From positions 11,469,132-11,533,131 of the forward strand of contig ML677366.1 of NCBI GenBank assembly GCA_007922305.1: DNA of 64,000 bases. Reading direction: 5' to 3'. The position numbers and the translations under genes were made by a program. Shown here one piece after another: positions 25,124 through 36,473 of the stretch. Numbering within the stretch: the stretch's first letter is position 1; the number at the start of each line of letters is the position of its first letter. Source of the DNA: Dermatemys mawii. Its lineage: Eukaryota > Chordata > Testudines > Dermatemydidae. The notes under the pieces are model-generated. The model searched no databases. It was not told the DNA's origin and worked only from the letters and a program-made list of their open reading frames with translations.

Positions 25124-25211
25124 GTTTAGACTGTAAGCTCTGTAACGCAGGGACCATCTCTCATGAAGTATATGTACAGAGGAGCCATCATCTCAGTTGG
25201 AACCCCTAGGT

Positions 25212-25386
25212 CAGTGGTTCTCAACCTTTTATTATTGCAGGCCCGCATTTGCAGGTCTCTGTCTGTTATGTGAGCCACATCCACATGATATATATACTAC
25301 TTGTATGGCCCTGAGGATGTCACATGTGGCACCAGTGTGCTGACTGGGCCACAAGCGGACCACAGACGGCAGGTTGAGAACTACTA
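25212..25386. mobile_element. Short hAT-type MITE, 175 bp
   Basis: The ends cagtggttctcaacc and ggttgagaactacta form an inverted repeat. Flanks ccctaggt (25,204-25,211) and ctctaggt (25,387-25,394) match 7/8. Non-coding interior. The duplication fits nnnTAnnn. Confidence 0.85.
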
Positions 25387-25394
25387 CTCTAGGT

Positions 25395-26440
25395 GCTAAA
25401 GAACTAGCAATTACAGCAGCTGCAGGCCTTCTAATCACCGTGTAATCTAATCCTGCCCACACCAGGCCTCAGGACATGGTGGTGAAAACGACAGCAAGCA
25501 AGGGAGCCCTGTATTGGCCAGACTCACATTTATTTACATACTTCTCCCCACTTTGCTACCACTGATGAAGCTGAACCCATCCATGGAGACATTTTTGACA
25601 AAGCCTAAGGAGGTAACATAGAGACACCATTACACAGACACTCAAGCCTCATCTGCTCTGGTGCTTCAGGATGGTAGAACAGTGGCTGTGGCCCAATGGC
25701 CTTCAAACAACATGTGGACAAGCCAGTTTGCAGGGACCCAGACCCCTTGAGAACAGCCATGGCCTGGTACAGACAAGTATCGTCCATCCTATGGAAAGTT
25801 ACTTTGAACTGTGTTTTACACGTCATAATCAGATCCTGCAACAAAGCCCAAGGCTGCAGCAAGCTCCAAGAATGCCGCTAAGCCAAGTTTACCTTCCAGT
25901 CACACAATGTTGCGGAAGCATGTTTTAATTGTTGGGTGGGTGACTGTGTTGTAGCCAGATCCCGCTACGTTGTGGATACTGCAGTGTGGGTGGAGCGACG
26001 GCAGACACCCTTCTGGCAGCCTCACATTTCTAGATGGCTTACGGGGAAGAGAGTGGTAGAGCTGAGGGAATGTAATTTAGAACTAGGGAGTCTGACCACA
26101 AAATCCCACCCAGCACAAAGTGCTTGAAATATACACTCTTGTTACTACAACAATAAATAGAGGCAAACAAGAGCTTGTGCCTGATTTTCCATCCCCTGCT
26201 GAGAAATGAATGGTAATGCCCGATGGCAGCCAGTGTGCACAGCAATGCACATAGCAGCAGCGCTCCCAATTTTCACAATTTTATCCCGAGCCTTGTGAAG
26301 TTAGGTACTTTCCTTAAAACTCCAACCACTGGAGTCATGTGATTATGTTATGAGGAACAAAGACTTAATAACAGGCTTGTCCGTCTAGCAAAGAAAGGTA
26401 CGAAACAATACAATGGCTAGAAGCTAGACCAAATGAGACT
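25395..26440. other. Non-coding DNA, nothing recognised
   Basis: No gene or recognisable repeat is seen. Confidence 0.4.
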
Positions 26441-26444
26441 GGAA

Positions 26445-26600
26445 CAAAGACCTAAATTTTAAACAGTGAGAGTAATTAACCATTGGAAGAACTTACCAAG
26501 GGGTGGTGAATTCTCCATTATTGACAATTTTTAAATCAAAATTGGATGTTTTTCTAGATTAGATAATCACAATGAATCTATGTGAGAATCTCAGTTTTCA
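26445..26600 (+). mobile_element. CR1 3' region fragment
   Basis: Contains gtgagagtaattaaccattgg, ttaccaaggggtggtgaattctcc and ttgacaatttttaaatcaaaattggatg, landmarks of the CR1 ORF2 C-terminus and 3' region. It decays after ttttctagattagataatc. Confidence 0.75.
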
Positions 26601-28190
26601 TTTGTAGGATGAGGAGAAAAGCCTGTAAATATGATTCAACGATTAGAAGATAAAAAATAATCTAACATATATATATGATTTTAAGCCAATTTCATGGATT
26701 TTTAGTAGGTGCTGACTCATGATTTTAACACTTGGGGATGACAGTACTGTAGCAGCTAAAAAGGGATATGAACCCTGCTCCCAGTCCTGGTCATTGATAC
26801 AAGTAATCCAGAGTCGACGCGTACAAGTCATGAGACCTCTGCAGAAATGGATGGTATCTGAAGGATTCCTTTGTGCCCTAGGGAATTTTGCCAGTCTTTT
26901 ATAGAGAGGGTTGCAACAGATATAATGGTAGGGGACATGAAGGTGGGAGACTTAGAAATGCCCAAATAAATTTCGCTGTTTGTCCTTTAATTAAGTCTTT
27001 ACAACAACTTTGGTTAAAAAGTATGGATAAGCCCGAGGTACAAAAATTCGATCTTGATCCAGCTCTGAATTTTGGTAAAATTTAGGAATGTTTGGATCCA
27101 AGGTGTTTCACTCCAGCCTTCCCAGCCCTCTATTTACACCTCAAGAGACTTCAGCATCAGTTCACTAGCTCTCATATGTGCTCTATATGACCAGCATTTG
27201 AGGGGGCATAGGTCAAAGACCTATGTAGGAAAATACTCCTGCTGCTTAGATTTCTGCAGTGCTTCCCATGGCCAGCATCTCAGATAGCTCATGCTGGAGA
27301 CTCACAGAACAACCTCATCAACAGACTCAACTCAATGTAAGCCACTTTGTCTGTATCTCTTGTAACTTCTTTGGGATGGGGCTGTTTTTACTTTTCTCCC
27401 GTGCAACATTGAGCACATTGTTGGTGCTAAGCAAATAAACAACAATAACTGCACAAATGCCGCCAGATGGGCACTTCCCTTCTGATAGCCAAGAGTTTTA
27501 ATAATTTTAGGTCCAATTTGAAACTGAAAATCAGGATGGTCCCTGTGCCATGTCCACCTTTCAAACACAAAACAGAATATTTTACGATGATGTGGCAACA
27601 AATTGTTCCCATAAATGATGAGAAATGTTTAAGTCAATGAAGCTCTGTGTAGATCTCCATATGGAGAAAAAAATAGCCGGTTGCTCTTCATATTAGAGTG
27701 ATCTCACTGTGGTAAATCACAGCTGGCTGCCAACATTCACTGTTTACTGAACACTCACTGTTTACCGAACAGCTTGGCAAGCATGTAAACTATTCACAAC
27801 ACTGTGAACAAACTTTAGATGTTCTCATCTTTGTGCTGTCCTTGCCACTTCCTCCCTGCCGGGACCAAATTAACGATGGCTGAGTATAGGGAAAGTCTAG
27901 CCACAACTGTCCCACAATCCTCTATCCACATTATCCATTCTCCTCTTGGGTTGCCTGAAAGTACAAGGCCATTCAGCAGTGTTAACAGCTGTCAGGCAGA
28001 TGCAGGCAGTCTCAATCACGTGACCTGATGCTTGCGCTTAGTTCCAGTCTCTCTCAGGATTTCTCAGCTGCTCTGAACAGTTGAGCATAAATAAAGGCAG
28101 CAGTAACAAGGGCAAACCCTTAAAGGGATATCTGCTGTTTGAAGATGCAGTTTAAATTCTTGAAAGGTTAATAATAATTAATAACACATG
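26600..28190. other. Non-coding DNA, nothing recognised
   Basis: No gene seen. Short AT-rich patch near 26,640-26,700. Confidence 0.4.
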
Positions 28191-28440
28191 GTATTAATGA
28201 TGGAAGTATGTTCTTGTGATTACAACATGGGATTGTGAATCCAGAAATCCTGGGTCTATAGTCCTGCCACTTATTTGCTGTGGACCTTTGCCAAATCATT
28301 CAGCTGTCTGCGCCTCTCTTTCACTGTCGGTAATGTTAGATTCTAATATTTAACCTATTTCATAGAAAAACTGTGAAGCTCAGTTAGTTACGGTTTGTAA
28401 AGTGCTTCAAGATCCTCAGGCATCAGGTTCTAGAGAACAA
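28190..28440 (+). mobile_element. tRNA-derived SINE (Cry-type), diverged
   Basis: Landmarks in order: tgtgattacaacatgggattgtgaatcc head, aatcctgggtctatagtcctgcc B-box region, gacctttgccaaatcattcagctgtctg block, a diverged tail of the caaatctgta block, and gtttgtaaagtgcttcaagatcctc. An A/T-rich tail follows at 28,437-28,460. More diverged than the copy at 16,331. Confidence 0.7.
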
Positions 28441-28460
28441 TAATGATGACAACAATAATA

Positions 28461-29345
28461 TAATTCTTTATAATTTTGGATCTTAAAGTAGAAAATTGTA
28501 ATTGAAAGCCGCTAGTAGTACACACAGCTAGTCGATGTAAGCAGGTGATCCTGTCACTCTTCCCTTGTAGGTCTGCCTCCTTCCCTCTATTTTTGTTCGT
28601 TTGTTTTATATTGACCTTTCATCTTGCTTTTAACGACACTGCCTTACACTATGCTAAGCCACTGTTAGCTAACACGTGCCTTGCCAGGCAAGCTGTGATT
28701 TCCTGCAGGTTTAAAATGCCAGCCCTCCTGGCTCCCTTTCCCTGCTTCTTCCTTAAATCTTTTAAAAGAGGAAAAGCTGAACTGGAGCTGCCTCCTCACG
28801 TGAGACATTGTTCTCCCTTCATTAGCTGATCTTAAAGGGCCATGTGCTGATGACAGCTTTTCTCTCTATCTGTGGGGTCTGCATTGCGCCAGCACTTTTT
28901 GTCAGATGCTGTCTGTTCCCAGCAAATACATTTTCTTTTGCTATTTTCTACATAACTCTATGCCCCCAGCAATGACAGGGTACATGTACCCAGAGCTATG
29001 GCTATGAATCATTTAAACACACCCAGCTGCAAAATAAATCAGCACGGATTTGAACTTACCTCACCACTCTGCTGTCAGGGTAAGGGGCATGTCTTTAATA
29101 TAAACATATATAGTGTGTGTGTGCATGAGAGAGAGAAGAAATACGACATGAAGTGCTCTGCTAGGTGTTCAGATGCTATAGTGATTAGCATGGTATAACA
29201 ATCTATATAGAATAGAATCCTGGGATTGTCATAGAGTGGAAATATTGCCCAATTCAAACCCATAGATTCAGACCTGGGTATATATCCAAAACAACTTTTG
29301 AGAGCCCTGATACAGCAAAGTACTTATGTACATGCTCAAGTGTTG
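28461..29345. other. Non-coding DNA, nothing recognised
   Basis: No gene seen. A short GT/GA stretch lies at 29,112-29,136. Confidence 0.4.
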
Positions 29346-29346
29346 T

Positions 29347-30690
29347 CATAAAATCATAGAATATCAGGGTTGGAAGGGACCTCAGGAGGTCGTCTAGTCC
29401 AAATCCCTGCTCAAAGCAGGGCCAATCCCCAACTAAATCATCCCAGCCAGGGGTTCATCAAGCCTGACCTTAAAAACCTCTGAGGAAGGAGATTCTACCA
29501 CCTCCCTAGGTAACCCATTCCAGTGCTTCACCGCCCTCCTGGTAAAAAAGTTTTTCCTAATATCCAACCTAAACCTCCCCACTGCAACTTGAGACCATTA
29601 CTCCTTGTTCTGTCATCTGCTACCACTGAGAACAGTCTAGATCCATCCTCTTTGGAACCCCCTTTCAGGTAGTTGAAAGCAACTATCAAATGCCCCCTCA
29701 TTCTTCTCTTCTGCAGACTAAACAATCCCAATTCCCTCAGACTCTCCTCATAAGTCATGTGCTCCAGCCCCCTAATTATTTTTGTTGCCCTCCACTGGAC
29801 TTTTTCCAATTTTTCCACATCCATCTTGTAGTGTGGGGCCCAAAACTGGACACAGTACTCCAGATGAGGCCAATGCTGAATAGAGGGGAATGATCACGTC
29901 CCTCGATCTGTTGGCAATGCTCCTAATTATACAGCCCAAAACGCCGTTAGCCTTCTTGATAACAAGGGCACACTGTTGACTCATATACAGCTTCTCGTCC
30001 ACTGTAACCCCTAGGTCCTTTTCAGCAGAACTACTGCCTAGCCATTCAGTCCCTAGTCTGTAGAAGTGCATGGGATTCTTCATCCTAAGTGCAGGGCTCT
30101 GCACTTGCACTTGTTGAACCTCATCAGATTTCTTTTGGCCCAATGCTCTAATTTGTCTAGGTTCCTCTGTATCCTGTCCCTACCCTCCAGTGTATCTACT
30201 GCTCCTCCCAATTTAGTGTCATCTGCAAACTTGCTGAGGGTGCAGTCCACACCATCCTCCAGTTCATTAATGAAGATACTGAACAAAACCAGCCCCAGGA
30301 CCGACCCTTGGGGCACTCCACTTGATACCGGCTGCCAACTAAACACGGAACTATTGATCACTATCCATTGAGCCCAATGATCTAGCCAGCTTTCTATCCA
30401 CCTTATAGTCCATTCATCCAGCCCATACTTCTTTAACTTGCTGGCAAGAATACTGTGGGAAGACCGTATATAAAGCTTTGCTAAAGTCAAGGAATAACAT
30501 GTCCACTGCTTTCCCCTGATCCACAGAGCCAGTTATCTCATTATAAAAGGCAATTAGGTTAGTCAGGCATGACTTGCCCTTGGTGAATCCATGCTGACTG
30601 TTCCTGATCACTTTCCTTTCCTTTAAGTGCTTCAGAACTGATTCCTTGAGGACCTCTTCCATGACCTCCTGTCCTGAATAGGGAGGATAA
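29347..30690 (-). pseudogene. CR1 LINE, 5'-truncated, with RT domain
   Basis: The element is on the minus strand. Its 3' terminus is at 29,347-29,365 (complement ends in the attctatgat octamer typical of CR1). Reading from 30,690 down, ORF2 gives a NSQHGFTKGKSCLTNLIAFYNE motif and a FLDFSKA motif (RT region A), then VPQGSVLGLVLFSIFINEL (about 30,320-30,265), then FADDTKL with the catalytic Asp pair (about 30,235-30,205), then LGV-type and C-terminal segments down to about 29,530. At least three frames are needed to follow it, so it is inactive. The endonuclease domain is absent. It is about a third of a full element. Confidence 0.95.
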
Positions 30691-31250
30691 GGGGGAGAAA
30701 GATACCTAGAAGCAACTGTGAGGAGCTTTATCCTGCATGAATCTACTAATCTATTATATATTTTAATGTGATTTGCAGTACTCTCTTGGACTGTGGTACA
30801 ACTGTAGGTGCTATATACTAGTCTAACCCTATACTGAAGCAGCAGAAAAGCTGAGTGCGTGTGAGTTTGCACTGAGAGGCAAAATGCCCATGGTGCAGTT
30901 CATTTTAGCATCCAGGAGCTGTCTCAAGTTTATCCAAACATCTCCTGACTCCATGCTCTGGGCATACAGAAATAACATTTGCCACTTTAGAAATCACTCC
31001 TCGCTAACCTCTCAGGTAGCTAGGTATCCTTGCAAATGGGAAACTGGGCACAGGTGCTGAGCTTGTCTGAGGCTGCTGGAGAAGATTTTAGAGCAGCATT
31101 CAGGACGTGGGAATCCCTGACTGCCCATCCCATGCTCAGACAATTAGACCATACCTCTTTCCCTACTATCACTTCATCAGGCTTTCTAATGGGATTACCA
31201 GTGCTTCTGCACTCCATGCAAGTCAGAAATAGTGGGTTCAGGAAGAAAGC
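30690..31250. other. Non-coding DNA, nothing recognised
   Basis: No gene or repeat family seen. Confidence 0.4.
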
Positions 31251-31252
31251 TT

Positions 31253-31352
31253 GTTTTGTGGCTAAATCGTCAGACTAGGATTCGGAGACTCAGTTTCTAT
31301 TTCCAACTCATCACTGACTGGTAGTATGATGTCAGGCAAGTCACTTGAGCCC
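31253..31352 (+). mobile_element. tRNA-derived SINE fragment (Cry-type)
   Basis: A tRNA-like head (tggctaaatcgtcagactaggattcgg) and the block atgtcaggcaagtcacttgagcc are kept. The 3' half is missing. Confidence 0.55.
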
Positions 31353-31424
31353 AAATGACCCAGCCTTTTATTTTTGGGAAAAGAAGGCTTTGGTTCTACC
31401 AGACCTTACTGTTAGTGCAAGTGG

Positions 31425-31562
31425 TAGGGTGACCAGACATCCCAATATTATTGGGACTGTCCCAGTATTAGGGGCTTTGTCTTATCTGTGAAATTACATC
31501 ACCCCACTCCACCCACGTAAAGAAGTGTCCCAATTTTTCACACTTGATATCTGGCCACCCTA
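31425..31562. mobile_element. Short TIR MITE, gggtgaccaga family, copy 2
   Basis: Left end tagggtgaccagacatccc, right end gatatctggccaccctaa. Interior gggactgtcccagtatt, ggggctttgtcttat and gtgtcccaatttttcacac. The caagtg hexamer on both sides (31,419-31,424 region and 31,564-31,569) suggests a target duplication of about 8 bp. Same family as 7,648-7,768. Confidence 0.8.
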
Positions 31563-32105
31563 ACAAGTGACACGAGATCAGTGAGAGAAACACAATCAAT
31601 ATAGAAAAAAAATATTCTAGAAAGATCCACTAGAGGGCACCATTGTACTCATTAACAATGACTCAAGTGTCTCTATCGCTGGATTGGTTTGATTCCCAGG
31701 CACTGTCAACACTGTGGTTTGGGTTTGCTTTCTTTTCATTGTCATGTCTTGGCATATGGACTATTACACATGGGGGTGCGGCACAGCAGGGCTTGATGCG
31801 CATGGGGATGAGGGAGGGGGAAATAAGTGGCTTTACGTCACCTGATCTCTCCTCTAAATCCAAAGGTGCAAAGAGATTGCTGGAATACATTGCACTCCAG
31901 CCTTGCCCTATAAGGTGGCTTTAAGTCCCTGCTGAAGTAGTGCAAAGAGAACTAAAGGGATGGGCTAAGGATCTGGGCCTAGGTCCCAGGCTGTCACTCT
32001 CCTTCACTAGCACATGACGCTATTTCTCCTACCTTTTGGCATTGGCCCTTTGCTCCCCAGGCCCTCCATAGCTCTTACCTTGCATTCCATTTGGATGTCA
32101 AACAC
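31563..32105. other. Non-coding DNA, nothing recognised
   Basis: No gene or repeat family seen. Confidence 0.4.
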
Positions 32106-32109
32106 ACCA

Positions 32110-32871
32110 TTATTTTTGGTTTGTGCTGGGCCCTACTGAGGCTGTGAACTGTCTGGACATGTACCTAAAGGCTCTGGATAACTCACCCTGCGGCGCCTCC
32201 TCCTGGTTGTCCAGGGAATTAGCATTCCAGCCTCCAGAGCGCCTTCTGCAGGCTGGTGTCCTGCTGTCCGCTGGCCCCATGTCCCTCCCAGACCCCAGTA
32301 CCCTCTTACCTGGGGTGCTGCACCCCTGCACTACCCCCACAGTCTCACTGGGTCTCCCCTCCCCAGGGAACCATCACCCACTATCCCCACCTTGCCTCAG
32401 CCTATGGGCTACTGCCAGTCACCATCAAGCCCCCTTTCACTGGGGCCGAGTGCAGTCTGTATAAGCCAGTCATCATAGGCAAGGAGGGTTTGGCCTGCTA
32501 CCTCTGCCTACCCGTGGGCTGCACCCTGCAGCCCCAGTACCCCTTCTAGGCTTCAGAGTAGGCCCTGCAGCCTGGGGAATTGCCAGCCTAGAGCTCCCCA
32601 GCTCCTCTGGCCTTTCCCCCCTGCCTGCTCCCCTCCAGGTACCTTCTCAAGCTTCCCCAGGAGCCAGGCCAGTCTGCCTCCACAGCTAAAGGAGGAGACT
32701 CTCTCTTTCAGCTCCTGGCTTCCCTAGCCTTTATAGGGTTAGCTGGGTCCGTTTGGGGTGTGGCCCCCATCTAAGGCTGCCTCCCAATCAGCCCAGCTTT
32801 TCCCTTGCCCCAGCCCTCTCCCAGGGCTGTTTTAACCCCTGTTCCTGGAGTGGGGCAGCCGCCCCGCTACA
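32110..32871 (-). mobile_element. GC-rich LTR-like repeat (solo LTR candidate)
   Basis: I recognise the sequence as a high-copy turtle repeat (cctgcggcgcctcctcctgg, tgggctgcaccctgcagcc blocks). On the minus strand it would begin tgtagcggggcggctgcc at 32,871 and carry a TATA-like cctataaagg at 32,737-32,728, about 135 bp in. That layout is compatible with a retroelement LTR. I cannot define the other end or a target duplication. There are no gag/pol frames nearby, so at most a solitary LTR. Exact class is uncertain. Confidence 0.4.
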
Positions 32872-32874
32872 GGA

Positions 32875-34640
32875 TGGAACATGGATTGTACATTAAAATC
32901 CACAAAAAAAATATTTTTTGTGCTGCAGTTTCAGAGCACAGGTCCTTTCGTCACAATGCAGCAATATGCGCAGTGCTCTTAGTGTTTTAAATTAGTTGAA
33001 TCTGTGAAAGTTAAGGGGTGCTTTTATTTATTTTACTACAACGAAGGAAGAGTCACTAGGGAGATTAAAAATATTTCAGTTGCTACTTTTTCCCTTTAAA
33101 ATGATTAAATAAATGACTAACAATGGGGAAGGAAATAGGTGACATTATGTGACCCTCGAAATAAACCAGTGATGATTTTCTAAAAAGGGTTTTAACATTG
33201 TAAGGGCCGGATGCCAGTGATTTTTGTTGATTGAATGGTGGTAGATAAAAATGTGGCTGCTTATTTTAAAAATAATTACATCTGGCATTTTGGGAGCCGA
33301 TATCTTTTGGCTTTATGTGATGAACTTGACTTTGCTATTCGGTAATCCTTAGCAATGGAAAGAGTGAAGGTCAGAGAGCTTCGTCACCGAGCTTTAACTG
33401 AGGTGTTGTGCTTATGGCTGCCAGAATCATAATGAAATGTGTGTGAGCACGCATGCTCATGTATGTGCAGCAATGTCTTCTGCTGGTTGGAAAATTTTTC
33501 ATATGATCATGTGTTTATCCACTGTATCTATTGGCCTAATGAGTGCCGCACCCCATTAGCACATCAGGTAGAAGATCCACAGTCAGGAAGAAACTTTATG
33601 AGATGCATTAGTGTGTATGAAAGAGAGAGAAATGGGGAGGCTGCTTAAATCTAAAACACCCAACACTGGCCATTGTGGGAATCATGATACTAGATTAGAT
33701 GGATGACTGTTCTGTGCGTCTCTCTACCTTGCATTATCATGTTCTATATACAAAGGGTGGCAGGTTTTTAAATGACTGTGCAACATTCTGGTCAGCTAAT
33801 GCCTAGCAGATTCTTTTCTTGCTCAGTTACTGCTTCTTTTGAGTCCCTAAATAGAGGGGCTACTCGTGCAGTAGAACCTCAGACTTACAGACTGACCCAG
33901 TCAACCACACACCTCATTTGGAATCAGAAGTATGAAACCAGGCAGCAGCAGAGACAACAAAAAAAGCAAATCCAGTATAGTACCGTATTAAACCTAAACT
34001 AGAAAATCCACCCAGTCCAATCCTGGTGGTACTAGCCAGGACCAACCTCTGTCACACCAAGGGGAACTAAGCCACTTGCATACTGAGATGAGGGGAGTGT
34101 AGCAGGAGCTCCCGGAAGAGATCCTCACCCTAGGCAGATACCACAGACATGGTTACCAAGGTAAGTTCTCACAGTTGAGTGAGCAGCCCTGGTCTGGCTG
34201 TGAGTTTGCCTCGTAATCTGGTACTGGCTGCTGTCAAAGACAGGATAGCAGATTAGATTTAGTCTGATCCAGTACAGCAATTCCTATGTTCCTGTATTTG
34301 TATTATGTAACACTGGAGGATACTGGTAGTTCTGTCTTGGTACATTCAGCCACGGCGTGTACCCCTCTGTCAAAAGATGCTGTTAGAAGAAGTCAGTTTG
34401 CCTGTGGATTAATAATCCTTCCTGCCTTGCAGCATTTTATTGATCATGCTTTTTTCAATCAGCCTCTTAAGCAACTGATGCTGAGTTACAACGAAAACAA
34501 TTAGGGGAGCACATGTGGCTTGCACATGAATGGAAGCTAATGACTTCACTGTGACCAGGCTTATGGGGTTTAGTGCCGAAAGAATTCATAATAAAGGATG
34601 CAGAGAAAATAAAATGCCTCTCTTTATCTAGTCAGTGTTG
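32875..34640. other. AT-rich non-coding DNA with small CR1-like remnants
   Basis: The section 33,000-33,400 is AT-rich and unlike the repeat families in this window. It looks like unique, possibly conserved non-coding DNA. Weak CR1-like 3' remnants occur at about 33,665-33,715 (tggccattgtggg...actagattagatggatga) and 34,205-34,285 (gctgtcaaagacaggatagcagattagat). Confidence 0.4.
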
Positions 34641-34644
34641 ATCA

Positions 34645-34830
34645 CATATGAATGACTAGGCATGTTTCAAAGAAAAAGGAAAGGAAACTTAGAATGGATA
34701 GCAGGAAGCTTAAACTCAGAGGTCCATTAGACCACAAAATAATCTCCCAGAGAAAGTGATAGAAGTCTCATTGATGAGTCTCTGAAAATTAGACAGGACA
34801 AAATGCTGAAAAAATATACCGCACTTGCAG
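34645..34830 (+). mobile_element. Degenerate CR1/L3-like 3' coding fragment
   Basis: Contains gaaacttagaatggatagcaggaagcttaaa and ggacaaaatgctgaaaaaat-like stretches that resemble the C-terminal end of CR1-type ORF2. Strongly diverged. No intact frame. Confidence 0.4.
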
Positions 34831-34940
34831 AGGTGGGGCTGGAGAAGGGGGGAAGGGAGATTACAGGTACATGAATTAATAAATCTTAATTAACGTAACT
34901 ATTATTCTATTATTTCTTTATTTGGAAACCACATGGTTTT

Positions 34941-35148
34941 TAGTTTGAACCAAGTGTCCATAAAACTCTTTGTAGCTCCAGTCTGCCTGCCTCTAGGATT
35001 GTCCTGAGTGACAGCTGAAACCACAGGCATTCCCAGGCACACTGTATCTGATTCCGAAAGTTAGACCATGCAGAATGTCTCTTTGTTAGCCATAATGTCA
35101 CCTTACAAGACTCCTCTTGGGCTCACATTAAGCTTCTTACACAAATGT
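34941..35148 (+). repeat. Inverted duplication, arm 1
   Basis: This arm runs from tagtttgaac to acaaatgt and contains actctttgtagctccagtct and tgtctctttgttagccataa. It matches the complement of 36,274-36,473 along its whole length with several small indels (roughly 85% by eye). Both arms stay open for a short peptide (MQNVSLLAIMSP-), but the frames differ by indels, so I do not call it coding. Confidence 0.85.
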
Positions 35149-36273
35149 ATCTTCCCTGCCAATTACATCTACCTTCCTAGTGGTTTATTCTGTCAATATA
35201 CACCTGTCTGCCATGACATGCAAACTATACATACAATAGTAATTGCTGGAGTAATTGCTTTCTCTACTGCTTAAAACAAGCAAACAAAGAAACACACGCA
35301 CACTTTTTGCAAACTAAAAAGGGCCATTAGGCAGCACCATAACACTCATCCATCTGATACCGATCACCCAATGGCTGCGATGTTACATTTCTTTATGGTA
35401 GTTACCAACACAGTAAGACACAAACATTTAAGCAGTGGCCTTCTGAGCTTCTATAGCAGTGTCTTAATCTCCCCTGGACACTCCCAGCAACTTCTATCCC
35501 TCCAGGGACTTCAGAATACATCATCAGATGACTCCTGCTCACTCTACAGCACTTTGGGGGTGTTGGCCTGGCTGGCAGAGTATTAGAATTCAAGTTTCCC
35601 CCTCCCTTGTTGGCAGGGATTAGCACAATGGAAGGAAAATGCTCATCTGCTAGAAGTAGGAAGCACCTTATCTCACTTTCAAGACATCCCTTATGGCTGC
35701 TGTGCAGAACTATGCCAATGGGCTCTGAGGGTATCATATCCAGTCTCCTTGCTAGAAGCAGGGTCACTGTTACCTAGATCTGTTAAAGGGCTGTGACAAA
35801 ACCCCACAATTGCTCCCATGCAGAGATTTTAGTTGCAATCCAAGGGCCAGATGTTTAGACTCAGTTGGATACAACGATGCACTGGCATGATCTACACCTA
35901 CATGGGCCACCTTGCACAAGCAACCCAACGAATCCTGTATGGAAACAATCAGATAAATGTCTGTCATGTGCAGTTATCAGAATGTGAATGCTGTTGTGGT
36001 AAATGAACATGCAAATTCTACAGGTGCATTTTTGGAAATAAATTTTCTTTTAAAAAATTAAGTTCTTAATTTTAAAAAAAACCATGCACACAACCATCTG
36101 ACTGGTCTTTCACATGTTCATTTCAACATGCACATTTGAAAACATTGGGTTCCAAATGTTATCCTGTTTCCAATTCTTCCAATGAAAACTGCAGCTAACG
36201 TTACCCTGAACTAGTCTGGTCCCAACCACAGTTGAAAGAATGTCTGGGAACTCACTTTCCTTTTGTTTAAAAG
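35149..36273. other. Spacer between inverted arms, non-coding
   Basis: 1,125 bp with no recognisable gene. A terminal inverted repeat element of 1.5 kb is possible but no transposase frame is present. Confidence 0.45.
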
Positions 36274-36473
36274 ACATTTGTTTAAGAAGCTTAATGTGAG
36301 GCCAGGAGTCTTACAAGGTGACATTATGGCTAACAAAGAGACGTTCTGCATGGTGTAACTTTCAGAATCATACAATATGCCTGTGGTTTCAATAGTCACG
36401 CAGGGCAATCCTTCAGGCAGACAGACTGGAGCTACAAAGAGTTTTATTAACACTTGGTCACATGTTCAAACTA
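36274..36473 (-). repeat. Inverted duplication, arm 2
   Basis: Reverse-complement partner of 34,941-35,148. Arm 2 has 7 extra bases near its outer end (atgtgac inside the gttcaaac/caagtgt junction). The inner ends are acaaatgt and its complement acatttg(t). Confidence 0.85.
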
